Assembly: GCA_038322815.1 (NCBI GenBank)
Contig: JBBQGG010000050.1
Coordinates: forward strand, 1 to 22,688
Origin: PALSA-1296 sp038322815
GTDB lineage: Bacteria > Bacteroidota > Ignavibacteria > Palsa-1295
Direction of reading: 5' to 3'
DNA length: 22,688 nucleotides
Shown here: positions 16,024-21,844 of the stretch, piece by piece
Layout of the letters: each line of letters starts with the position of its first letter
Numbering within the stretch: position 1 is the stretch's first letter
The notes under the pieces: model-generated
The model's input: only the letters and a program-made list of their open reading frames with translations
Database searches by the model: none
Told to the model about the DNA's origin: nothing
Position numbers and translations under genes: made by a program

Positions 16024-16056
16024 AGAGGCACATCAAAACGATGTGCCTCTTTTATT
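16024..16056 (+). terminator. Rho-independent terminator after the nrdJ-linked genes
   Basis: AGAGGCACATC (16024-16034) pairs perfectly with GATGTGCCTCT (16040-16050) around the loop AAAAC, followed by TTTATT. It is the strongest terminator in the window. Its distance of about 20 nt from the second nrdJ-tail copy suggests it originally ended nrdJ. The convergent gene's stop (16052-16054) lies in its T-run. Confidence 0.9.
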
Positions 16057-17395
16057 CTACAATAAATTTTTGAGCGAAAATTCTTTTTTGTGTTTTAGCC
16101 CGGAGATAGTAGCTTCCCGGTGAGAGGCCTGTGATATTCATCTGGAACCGGTTTGTGAATGGATTTTCACTCTTTACGAGAATTCCCCGGATATCGTATA
16201 TACCCAACCATCTAATCCGTTCTTCCCACAGATCGTCAGACAGATAAATATTGATCATACTCTTGGCGGGATTAGGCAAAAGAGAAAGCGTGGGTTCTCC
16301 GACCGTCTGAGTGGCATTGACCTGATTTAAAAAATACTCAAACGATAAGGGAATTACAAGATCGTGATAACCGAGATCAAAGAGGTTAAAAACTATTTGG
16401 TAAGTTACCAAGAAGTTTGTTTGGTTTTGATGGATTGAAGAGTCCGCAGGGTTGCACCGAATCACAACAGTCGTCAGTTCTGAGTCGTCAGCATAAGAAA
16501 GAAGTTGGTAAGGGAAAGAAGGAGAAGTTTGTGATGGATCCGAAATTCTAATAAGATGCGCAAGTTTTGTGTGGTGCACGAAGAATATAGTATCAACGTG
16601 TTCCCCATAGGGCACGCGAAAATGGATATTGGTAAGCGAAGAAGAATATTGTTGCGGTAACCAATCTGAATTAGTTCTCAAATATATTGTATCAATATAT
16701 ACCTGTGTACCAAGTTGGCCAAAAATCAATGCAGGGACTGTTTTAAAGCTTTCATCCGGTGGCCAAGTTGATGTCAAAAAACATGAGATTGAATCTACAT
16801 TAGAAGACGGTGGAATTACAACTATACCTTTCGAGTATACCGCTGAATCAAGATTAATTCTATAATATGGCCCAGCAATGTTGAGACATTTAATACTATC
16901 AATTTCTAAGGAGGTAGTAGAACTATTTTTACAAGGTATCTGAAGATTTTTTTTCCTATTTTGTCTTTCAATGTCGATGTCCAAATGAACATCCATTACC
17001 TTTCGAGTAAAATGAAAAATTGTATCAATGACTCCGAGGCAATGAAACGAAAAACTCACACCTGGATAAGGATAATTGCAACCAGCTTTATTCGCATAAC
17101 CATAGGCAATATGTACATTCTGATCGTAGACTTTCTTCTCATGTGGAACAAAATATATCCAGTAGCTAAATCCTCCTGAGACAAATTGCACCTTAGCTAT
17201 AAAATTAATTGAATCGACACCAGTTACATCAACGAACTGTACATTCCCACAATAACTATCTCGAGCAATTGTTCCGTATGCGAGAAGAGAGGTATCACCA
17301 ACTACAATAGAAGTCGCGGTGGTCTGCGCATCCAAATTTGAAGTAGATTGAAAATGTAGAAAAAAAAATGTTACAAGCAAAGCTACTCTTTTCAT
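16052..17395 (-). CDS. Hypothetical secreted protein with T9SS sorting domain
   Basis: A 447-residue protein of unknown function. It has a signal peptide (1-23, MKRVALLVTFFFLHF core, ending DAQ). The middle is beta-rich, threonine- and serine-rich, with scattered cysteines and no recognised enzymatic motif. The last 80 residues (368-447, from PTLSLLPNPAKSMINIYL to the end) form a type IX secretion type A sorting domain with the usual LPNPA, LGIYDIRG and LSPGSYYLR blocks. It is therefore expected on the cell surface or outside. The ATG at 17393-17395 overlaps the stop of an upstream small frame as ATGA. GC is lower than in nrdJ. It converges on the nrdJ-linked terminator. Many FCB genomes have large, poorly conserved sets of such proteins. 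Confidence 0.8.
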   Translation of the reverse strand: MKRVALLVTFFFLHFQSTSNLDAQTTATSIVVGDTSLLAYGTIARDSYCGNVQFVDVTGVDSINFIAKVQFVSGGFSYWIYFVPHEKKVYDQNVHIAYGYANKAGCNYPYPGVSFSFHCLGVIDTIFHFTRKVMDVHLDIDIERQNRKKNLQIPCKNSSTTSLEIDSIKCLNIAGPYYRINLDSAVYSKGIVVIPPSSNVDSISCFLTSTWPPDESFKTVPALIFGQLGTQVYIDTIYLRTNSDWLPQQYSSSLTNIHFRVPYGEHVDTIFFVHHTKLAHLIRISDPSQTSPSFPYQLLSYADDSELTTVVIRCNPADSSIHQNQTNFLVTYQIVFNLFDLGYHDLVIPLSFEYFLNQVNATQTVGEPTLSLLPNPAKSMINIYLSDDLWEERIRWLGIYDIRGILVKSENPFTNRFQMNITGLSPGSYYLRAKTQKRIFAQKFIVE

Positions 17396-17572
17396 GAGAT
17401 GAATGACATAAAATCCTTGATATTGGTTGCAGAAAGCAGGGCAATTTTTAGTCCATACTTTTCCAAAGTGACAAATTCCACTTCCTTAACCACTTCCTCA
17501 ACCACTTCTTCTCCAAATTCTTGTAATACTGCTTCGGTCCATCGGAAACGGACCGGGATTAATAGGATTCAT
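17392..17572 (-). pseudogene. Small frameshifted gene overlapping the T9SS gene start
   Basis: An ATG at 17572 opens MNPINPGPFPMD, then this frame ends in TGA within 13 more codons. One base further on, the neighbouring frame continues as EAVLQEFGEEVVEEVVKEVE to a TGA at 17392-17394. Removing one C from the CC at about 17542 would join both into a 59-residue protein. The TGA overlaps the ATG of the next gene (ATGA), a typical sign of a translationally coupled upstream gene. Part of the gene is built from a 12-bp tandem repeat (17478-17514) encoding EVV-type repeats. I recognise no family. It could be a decayed gene, a sequencing error or a frameshifting gene; short length keeps confidence low. 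Confidence 0.35.
17478..17514. repeat. 12-bp tandem repeat, three copies
   Basis: CCACTTCCTTAA, CCACTTCCTCAA and CCACTTCTTCTCC follow one another with a 12-bp period. On the minus strand they read as GAA-GTG-GTT-type codons inside the frameshifted small gene, so slippage here would keep frame. Confidence 0.7.
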
Positions 17573-17653
17573 GGGATTTGATCCGGATTTTTAAGAGCGC
17601 CAGATTCAAGCTTAAACTTCAAAGCTTAAAGCTTAAACGGGGAAGGGGGAAAA

Positions 17654-18409
17654 TTACTTGAGTTTGTTCTTAAATTTTTTATAGAAGTCCGGTAGTTTTT
17701 TCTTGAAATCGTATCCCTTTTTCAGTGAGTGGAATTTCTTGCCTTTTTCGATCTCGGCTACTACTTCAAAATCGATCGAGTTATCGATGATAAAAGTCGT
17801 GTCGGCATATATAAGCGCATCTGGAAGATAACGGATGGAACGTTGAAATCGCGGCGTGATCTTTTCTTTTGCGACGTCATGCCCGCCGGCTTTGACTCTG
17901 CTTGCAACCCTCTGAATATTCAGTTTAGGATCTTCGGTAAACACAAAGTATAAATAGGTTTTAAAGCCACGCTTTTTCGTCTCCTTTAATATTTCGAGTT
18001 TTGAAGGATGAGACATCACTGTTTCAAAGCAAAAACTCTGCTCGGTTTCGAATAGTTTAAGCGAAAGATAGCTCGCAATGCAGGATGCAAGGTAAGAATC
18101 TATAAAAGCAGGGTTTTTTAAGCGAAGAATTCCAGCTTTAATTTGCAAGGATTTTAATAATGCTAATTTATGAGGATGTTTATCTAAAATTCCGGATGTT
18201 ACTGCAAAAGATATGAATTCGGTTTCGCTTACTTTTATTCGGTATGCGTTGAACGTAAAACGTTTTTTCTTTCGGAAATCAGCTTCGATCCTATCTGCGG
18301 CAATATAGACATCGGTATGAATAGTATCTTTTCGGAGGCGCTCATATAAGGAAGATTTTCCCGAGCCGTTAGGACCTGCAAACATTCGGAATCGTTTCGG
18401 AGCACTCAT
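17654..18409 (-). CDS. Zeta-toxin-like P-loop ATPase/kinase
   Basis: A 251-residue protein with the Walker A motif GPNGSGKSS at 12-20, as in the zeta-toxin / COG4185 group. Zeta toxins phosphorylate UDP-N-acetylglucosamine and block wall synthesis; related proteins have unproven targets. FETVMSHPSKLEIL (128-141) follows the catalytic strand, and RVASRVKAGGHDVAKEKI (167-184) holds the arginines and the GGH-V motif seen in this group, then RFQRSI. Residues 75-120 form a longer insert than in the shortest members. The basic lysine-rich tail could bind nucleic acid or membrane. The ATG at 18409 overlaps the stop of the small upstream gene (ATGA), a toxin-antitoxin-like layout. Whether it is a toxin is inference; a repair or signalling kinase role cannot be excluded. 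Confidence 0.8.
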   Translation of the reverse strand: MSAPKRFRMFAGPNGSGKSSLYERLRKDTIHTDVYIAADRIEADFRKKKRFTFNAYRIKVSETEFISFAVTSGILDKHPHKLALLKSLQIKAGILRLKNPAFIDSYLASCIASYLSLKLFETEQSFCFETVMSHPSKLEILKETKKRGFKTYLYFVFTEDPKLNIQRVASRVKAGGHDVAKEKITPRFQRSIRYLPDALIYADTTFIIDNSIDFEVVAEIEKGKKFHSLKKGYDFKKKLPDFYKKFKNKLK

Positions 18410-18651
18410 GCAAGCTGAGCCGTATGAATAAGCTCTTTGATCGAAGATCCGTTTTTATGTCGAGTGAGAATAGATTGTAATTTCTTAGCCTCTACAATTA
18501 CGATCTGACCATCAATGGAAAAAGAAAGTTCGAGGTTTTGCCTGGCAGCTTTTCGGACAACATCCTGAAAAGCTTTTGCAAGGCTTTCTTTGAATTCTGA
18601 TCCGGAAAGCTCAGCTTTCTTTTGCTTCCTATGAGCAGGTTCTTTCTTCAT
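18406..18651 (-). CDS. Small partner (possible antitoxin) of the zeta-like protein
   Basis: An 81-residue charged protein from the ATG at 18651 (MKKEPAHRKQKKAELSGSEF), with a predicted helical body and a C-terminus SSIKELIHTAQLA. A GTG at 18732 would add 27 residues; I prefer the ATG because the extension has little protein character, but neither start has a strong ribosome site. Its TGA overlaps the zeta-like ATG, so the two are translationally coupled. A 13-bp direct repeat (18622-18634 and 18703-18715) and a 12-bp palindrome (18730-18741) lie in or just upstream, where an autoregulatory operator would be expected. It has no recognised domain and does not resemble classical epsilon antitoxin; the antitoxin role rests on gene order alone. 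Confidence 0.6.
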   Translation of the reverse strand: MKKEPAHRKQKKAELSGSEFKESLAKAFQDVVRKAARQNLELSFSIDGQIVIVEAKKLQSILTRHKNGSSIKELIHTAQLA

Positions 18652-18715
18652 AGCTAGTAAAACGAAATCGAAGTATAAATAGTTGTTTTCGATCTTGTAA
18701 GATTGCTTCCTATGA
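18622..18715 (-). repeat. 13-bp direct repeat pair
   Basis: TTGCTTCCTATGA occurs at 18622-18634 and again at 18703-18715, exactly 81 bp (27 codons) apart. One copy is inside the small partner gene, the other in its upstream region or N-terminal extension. Confidence 0.6.
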
Positions 18716-18729
18716 CCAATGTTGGAACT

Positions 18730-18741
18730 CACCTATAGGTG
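18730..18741. promoter_or_regulatory. Perfect 12-bp palindrome upstream of the zeta-like operon
   Basis: CACCTATAGGTG is a perfect palindrome 79 bp upstream of the preferred ATG of the small partner gene. Toxin-antitoxin operons are usually autoregulated through such sites, so it is a candidate operator. No other copy was noticed in the window. Confidence 0.35.
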
Positions 18742-18816
18742 CCCATTTGTTTTAAAGAGGGGAAATAGTTGTTACTAGTTAGGGGGAAGGGAAACCTGTG
18801 TGGTGCACAATTAGAG

Positions 18817-18840
18817 GTAGTTATATACTGATTGAGTTTC
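18817..18840 (+). repeat. 24-bp inverted repeat, left arm
   Basis: Starts GTAGTTATATACTGATTGAG. Its exact reverse complement is at 19260-19283. Similarity continues inward, with CTGTAA shared three to four bases further on. The pair encloses 419 bp. Confidence 0.8.
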
Positions 18841-19117
18841 GGTTCTGTAAGTTGTTGATTATAATAGGGTTCCTTGTTGTTTATCCGCTTTCTCTTTTTG
18901 AGCCTTTTTGAAAGTAAGATCACCGCCGGATAAATCTGGAAAGTCCGCTCAAAGGGCTTTTTCCAAAAATTAGGGAAAGATTTGGGAATTGATTTTGCTA
19001 AAAATAAAAGTAGTATCAGCCTAATTGCAAGAAAGAAAAGCGGAGCGTTGAACTAAGAGAAATCCGTAAAAGGAAAAAGCAGAAACAGGAATTACTATTT
19101 CCTAATCTAAAGAAATC

Positions 19118-19146
19118 AAAGCCCTCTAAGTGAGGGCTTTTTTATT
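19118..19146 (+). terminator. Rho-independent terminator with no obvious upstream gene
   Basis: AAAGCCCTC (19118-19126) pairs with GAGGGCTTT (19132-19140) around TAAGT, and the T-run continues to TTTATTT. It would end a plus-strand transcript beginning somewhere in 18742-19100, where I find no protein gene. Confidence 0.75.
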
Positions 19147-19150
19147 TGCG

Positions 19151-19158
19151 TATCTTTG
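19151..19158 (+). promoter_or_regulatory. Bacteroidetes-type -7 box
   Basis: TATCTTTG matches TAnnTTTG exactly and ends 11 nt before the ATG of a 48-codon frame at 19170. It comes right after the terminator. Confidence 0.35.
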
Positions 19159-19169
19159 TATTGCGGGGT

Positions 19170-19316
19170 ATGGAATTTCATGACTCTTTGTTTCTTTCTT
19201 CACGGGATGAATCATCGAGAGAATATGAAGTGTCTACCCCGCGTTATTATTACAGCCTTGAAACTCAATCAGTATATAACTACCCAATTAGAACTTTGAA
19301 TTATAAGTGGTTATAG
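19170..19316 (+). CDS. Possible small protein (48 aa)
   Basis: A 48-codon frame starting MEFHDSLFLSSRDESSREY and ending RTLNYKWL, stop TAG at 19314-19316. A -7 box lies just upstream. The stretch coding SLETQSVYNY is the right arm of the 24-bp inverted repeat. The left arm, read on the minus strand, gives the similar RTETQSVYNYL before a stop. That could mean two degenerate copies of a coding tail or just a repeat that happens to be open. Tyrosine-rich, no recognised family, no strong ribosome site. Confidence 0.3.
   Translation: MEFHDSLFLSSRDESSREYEVSTPRYYYSLETQSVYNYPIRTLNYKWL
19260..19283 (-). repeat. 24-bp inverted repeat, right arm
   Basis: Exact reverse complement of 18817-18840. It lies inside the possible 48-codon gene. 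No target-site duplication is evident outside the arms. Confidence 0.8.
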
Positions 19317-19458
19317 GGGGCTGCGACAAAAAAGGCATCTATCACTTCCTCTAGCCACCTCTTCTCAAAATCCCTCTAGGATTAATCAAGCTAAAAGCTA
19401 AAAGCGAAAACGGTGGTGCTCGGGAAACTTAGTGCCGGTAGAGGAAGTTGATTTCCCG

Positions 19459-20067
19459 ATGAACAAAGAATTCACGATCCGCCTGATTACTACCGATGAT
19501 GCCGAATCGGCTCTGGCAGTGTATGCTCCGTACGTCAAGTCCACAGCTATTACTTTTGAAGAAGTAGTCCCCACAGTTGAAGAATTCAGCTCGCGGACCC
19601 GGAAGATCACCGAGCAGTATCCTTGGGTAGTATGCGAATCGGAGGGTAGGGTTATCGGATACGCTTATGCCAGCACGCATCGTGCACGGCCTGCATATCG
19701 CTGGTCGCCGGAATCGGCAGTGTATGTCGCAAATGATTTTCATCGGAAGGGAATTGCGAAGATACTTTATGAGACGTTATTTTCTATCCTGAAACTTCAA
19801 GGGTATGTCAATGTCTTTGCCGGAGTGGTGATTCCGAATCTCAAGAGCGAGGAGTTTCATAAAGCGCTGGGGTTTGAGGAAATAGGAATATTCAAACAGG
19901 TGGGCTATAAACTTGGCTCTTGGCACGATTCGAAGTGGTTTCAAAAACATCTGCAAATCAGACCCGAGAACCCACCTAAACCGATTCCGATCTCAGAATT
20001 AATAGAGACGGATGCGTTCAAGTCAATTATTGAGAATGCCAATCAATTGCTGAACAAAGTTAGGTGA
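19459..20067 (+). CDS. GNAT N-acetyltransferase, phosphinothricin/methionine-sulfoximine acetyltransferase-like
   Basis: A 202-residue GNAT protein of the Pat/Bar/MnaT type, which acetylates amino-acid analogues such as methionine sulfoximine or phosphinothricin. It shows the opening IRLITTDDAESALAVYAPYV, the TAITFEE segment, ESAVYVANDFHRKGIAKILYETL (the R/Q-x-x-G-x-A acetyl-CoA loop reads HRKGIA) and EFHKALGFEEIGIFKQVGYKLGSWHDSKWFQK. The last 35 residues are an extra tail. I start at the ATG at 19459; the GTG at 19432 is in frame and has its own GGGA site, adding nine residues. It stands alone on the plus strand and converges with a second GNAT gene. The natural substrate is not known. Confidence 0.85.
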   Translation: MNKEFTIRLITTDDAESALAVYAPYVKSTAITFEEVVPTVEEFSSRTRKITEQYPWVVCESEGRVIGYAYASTHRARPAYRWSPESAVYVANDFHRKGIAKILYETLFSILKLQGYVNVFAGVVIPNLKSEEFHKALGFEEIGIFKQVGYKLGSWHDSKWFQKHLQIRPENPPKPIPISELIETDAFKSIIENANQLLNKVR

Positions 20068-20086
20068 AGATAAGCAGAAGGAAGAA

Positions 20087-20371
20087 TTATTCATTCGACG
20101 CTATGAGCGTTTCATATTCAGGATGCTTCTGAAGATATACTATGACAGAAGAGCAAGCAGGAATAACTTTCAAATTTTGTTCTTTGGCAAAATCTAATGC
20201 GAATTTCACCAGATCAAATGCAATGCCTTGATGACGAAGTCTCGGTGGAACAAATGTATGTACGAGAGCTAAGTTGCCTTGATAGAACTCATAATCAAGG
20301 AAAGCCAGCTCGCTATTCATCTCGGTTTCAAAACGATTTCGTTCGTGGTTATTGGTTATCGTCATCTGCAT
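20087..20371 (-). CDS. Small GNAT-family N-acetyltransferase (COG2388 type)
   Basis: A 94-residue single-domain acetyltransferase of the short GNAT group. Signatures are LAFLDYEFYQGNLALVHTFV, then PPRLRHQGIAFDLVKFALD with the acetyl-CoA loop RHQGIA, and VIPACSSVIVYLQKHPEYETLI near the C-terminus, diagnostic for this group. Length is normal. The ATG at 20371 and a second ATG two codons on are both possible starts; neither has a strong ribosome site. It converges with the Pat-like gene, 19 bp apart. The substrate of this group is generally unknown. Confidence 0.85.
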   Translation of the reverse strand: MQMTITNNHERNRFETEMNSELAFLDYEFYQGNLALVHTFVPPRLRHQGIAFDLVKFALDFAKEQNLKVIPACSSVIVYLQKHPEYETLIASNE

Positions 20372-20433
20372 TGTAAAATTTTAGCAGAATAATAAACGCA
20401 ATAACTGATACTAATAATTAAGTAAAAATCAGG

Positions 20434-20745
20434 TTACTTTCCTTCTGAGACGCTTATCAGGAATTCCTGATCCTCATACCTTAATAGGCTCAGAGCGTTT
20501 TGATTGGTATCCGGCTTGCTCATCTTTCTGGTTTCCACGATCGTGACGGTTGTCGGATGCCGAGCGTTTTTGAATATTATTGAATTCAGCCGAGCCTCCT
20601 CGTCGCGTAGGTGGCTTCTTTGGCTGCCGAGAGCATCCTCGATTTGTTGCTGCTTACTTCTCGGCTGCTGAATGCAAATGATAAATACTAAATAGGTGAG
20701 CACGATCTGCGATGCGATGAGACCTGCGATCTTGAATTTTCTCAT
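20434..20745 (-). CDS. Small membrane-anchored hypothetical protein
   Basis: A 103-residue protein with one N-terminal transmembrane helix or uncleaved signal anchor (about 5-27, AGLIASQIVLTYLVFIICI), then a charged, helical segment (SKQQQIEDALGSQRSHLRDEEARL) that could form a coiled coil. The C-terminal part is short and probably beta-rich (TTVTIVETRK, DQEFLISVSEG). A GGAG ribosome site stands about 9 nt before the ATG. The layout, with a tail outside the cytoplasm, resembles small membrane-bound regulators, but no family is recognised. It lies 62 bp upstream of the small GNAT gene on the same strand, so cotranscription is possible. Confidence 0.6.
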   Translation of the reverse strand: MRKFKIAGLIASQIVLTYLVFIICIQQPRSKQQQIEDALGSQRSHLRDEEARLNSIIFKNARHPTTVTIVETRKMSKPDTNQNALSLLRYEDQEFLISVSEGK

Positions 20746-20838
20746 TCTGGTAATCTCCTCTCTATTAATGTACGAAGGGGGGTGGAATTGTTACGGATTT
20801 TCTTAAAAAAGAGATAAAGAAGGATCTATTTTTATTTA

Positions 20839-20879
20839 TAGATTTCTCACTACGCTACGCGCTCTGTTCGAAATGACGA
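20839..20879 (+). repeat. Degenerate interspersed repeat, copy 1
   Basis: GATTTCTCACTACGCTACGC, then a stretch ending GTTCGAAATGACGA. It resembles the dispersed bacterial repeat of the form gATTCTTCgcTTCGctcaGAATGACA; a second copy lies at 21771-21812. It covers a possible ATG at 20873, arguing against that start for the next gene. Confidence 0.45.
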
Positions 20880-20899
20880 TCTCTGAATCGCCATCGTTG

Positions 20900-20907
20900 T
20901 ATTTTTG
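20900..20907 (+). promoter_or_regulatory. Bacteroidetes-type -7 box close to the start codon
   Basis: TATTTTTG matches TAnnTTTG and ends 4 nt before the ATG at 20912. If used, the transcript would start at or near the start codon (leaderless or nearly so). No -33 TTTG is evident. Confidence 0.35.
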
Positions 20908-20911
20908 TCTT

Positions 20912-21718
20912 ATGAAGCTTAAAATTTACAAATCCCTTTGGGGAATGACAGGCTCTTTAGAAGAGCAATTCTCGCGGATTGCCGATGCAGGATACGATGG
21001 TGTTGAGTCTGCTGTGGCAGAAATATCCGATGAGAAAAAAATTAAGGATCTGCTGCGAGAATATAATTTGGAATATATTCCGCTGATCTATACTGAAGGA
21101 TCAGACCATATAAAAGATTTTCGACAGCTTATTTCCTTGGCATCACATTTCGAGCCGAAGAAGATCATTGCTCATGCAGGCCGCGATCTCTGGAGTTTCG
21201 ATGAGCAAGCAAATTTTTTTCGCGAGACGCTAATGATCGAAAAGGAATTTGGAATTCCGGTCGCCCATGAAACGCATCGTCGCCGCCCGCTTTTCTCGCC
21301 GATGAATGGATTTGCTTTAATGCAAGAATTGCCTGAATTGAAGATCAATGCCGATCTTTCGCATTGGTGCTGCGTCACGGAATCGATGCTGGAAGATCAT
21401 AGCGAATCAATTGATCTTGCTGCAAGCCGCGCGATCCATATTCATTCGAGAGTCGGATATGAGAACGGACCGCAAGTGCCGGATCCACGAGCGGCTGAAT
21501 GGGTAGGGCATCTGGCGAAGTTCGAAGAGTGGTGGAAATTGATAATAGCTGAACATTCTAAACGCGGCGAGGAGGAATTGACAATTACGCCGGAATACGG
21601 TCCGCCAAGTTATATGCATACTATTCCATTTGAGAATAAACCTGTTGCGGATCTTTGGGATGTGTGTTTATGGAGTGCAGAAATATTTAGGAAAATGTCT
21701 GATGATGTGATGAACTGA
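20912..21718 (+). CDS. Xylose isomerase-like TIM-barrel protein (sugar phosphate isomerase/epimerase family)
   Basis: A 268-residue AP endonuclease family 2 / xylose-isomerase-like TIM barrel. Members isomerise or epimerise sugars or cyclitols with a divalent metal. The opening MKLKIYKSLWGMTGSLEEQFSRIA is typical. Likely metal ligands are E120 (VAHETH), D148 (NADLSHW), H178 (HIHSR) and E228 (TPEYGPP). I start at the ATG at 20912; an in-frame ATG at 20873 lies in an interspersed repeat and would add 13 residues without strand character. No signal peptide. It stands alone, with the SIMPL gene 126 bp downstream. The substrate cannot be inferred here. Confidence 0.85.
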   Translation: MKLKIYKSLWGMTGSLEEQFSRIADAGYDGVESAVAEISDEKKIKDLLREYNLEYIPLIYTEGSDHIKDFRQLISLASHFEPKKIIAHAGRDLWSFDEQANFFRETLMIEKEFGIPVAHETHRRRPLFSPMNGFALMQELPELKINADLSHWCCVTESMLEDHSESIDLAASRAIHIHSRVGYENGPQVPDPRAAEWVGHLAKFEEWWKLIIAEHSKRGEEELTITPEYGPPSYMHTIPFENKPVADLWDVCLWSAEIFRKMSDDVMN

Positions 21719-21770
21719 TTAGTGGGGCGGACTCTTCTCCGTCGGTCAATCGATACCATTTCTAACCATC

Positions 21771-21812
21771 ACGGGATTCTTCATTTCGCTTCACTCCATT
21801 CAGAATGACAGG
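21771..21812 (+). repeat. Degenerate interspersed repeat, copy 2
   Basis: CGGGATTCTTCATTTCGCTT, then a stretch ending CAGAATGACAGGC. Same type as the copy at 20839-20879, also in the gap before a plus-strand gene. Confidence 0.45.
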
Positions 21813-21831
21813 CAGTATGTAATTTTCTTCG

Positions 21832-21839
21832 TATTTTTG
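21832..21839 (+). promoter_or_regulatory. Bacteroidetes-type -7 box close to the start codon
   Basis: TATTTTTG ends 5 nt before the ATG at 21845, the same box at almost the same distance as at 20900-20907. The preceding TTCG bases differ from the other site, so it is not a long duplicate. Confidence 0.35.
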
Positions 21840-21844
21840 AATCC

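Larger units (their letters stand above)
18742..19169. other. Gene-poor region with inverted repeats
   Basis: About 430 bp without a convincing gene. It is purine-rich on the plus strand in the middle (18938-19120) and contains a terminator at 19118-19146 with no clear gene before it. The left arm of a 24-bp inverted repeat (18817-18840) lies here. The region could be a decayed mobile element or could encode an RNA ending at the terminator. Confidence 0.45.

Noticed and set aside
17580..17640. AAGCTTAAA-type short repeats
   Set aside because: Low-complexity runs of a few bases; no structure or regular spacing beyond chance.
18938..18947. GGAAAGTCCG, the core of the RNase P RNA 5' conserved region
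   Set aside because: The flanking bases do not match, and the matching 3' region and the other conserved loops are missing downstream.
18924..19117. Several short protein-like stretches, lysine- and serine-rich, in different frames
   Set aside because: Purine-rich DNA gives such stretches in all frames; none has a start codon with support.
20873..20911. Upstream ATG start for the TIM-barrel gene
   Set aside because: It lies in an interspersed repeat and the extra 13 residues do not fit the family start; ATG at 20912 does.
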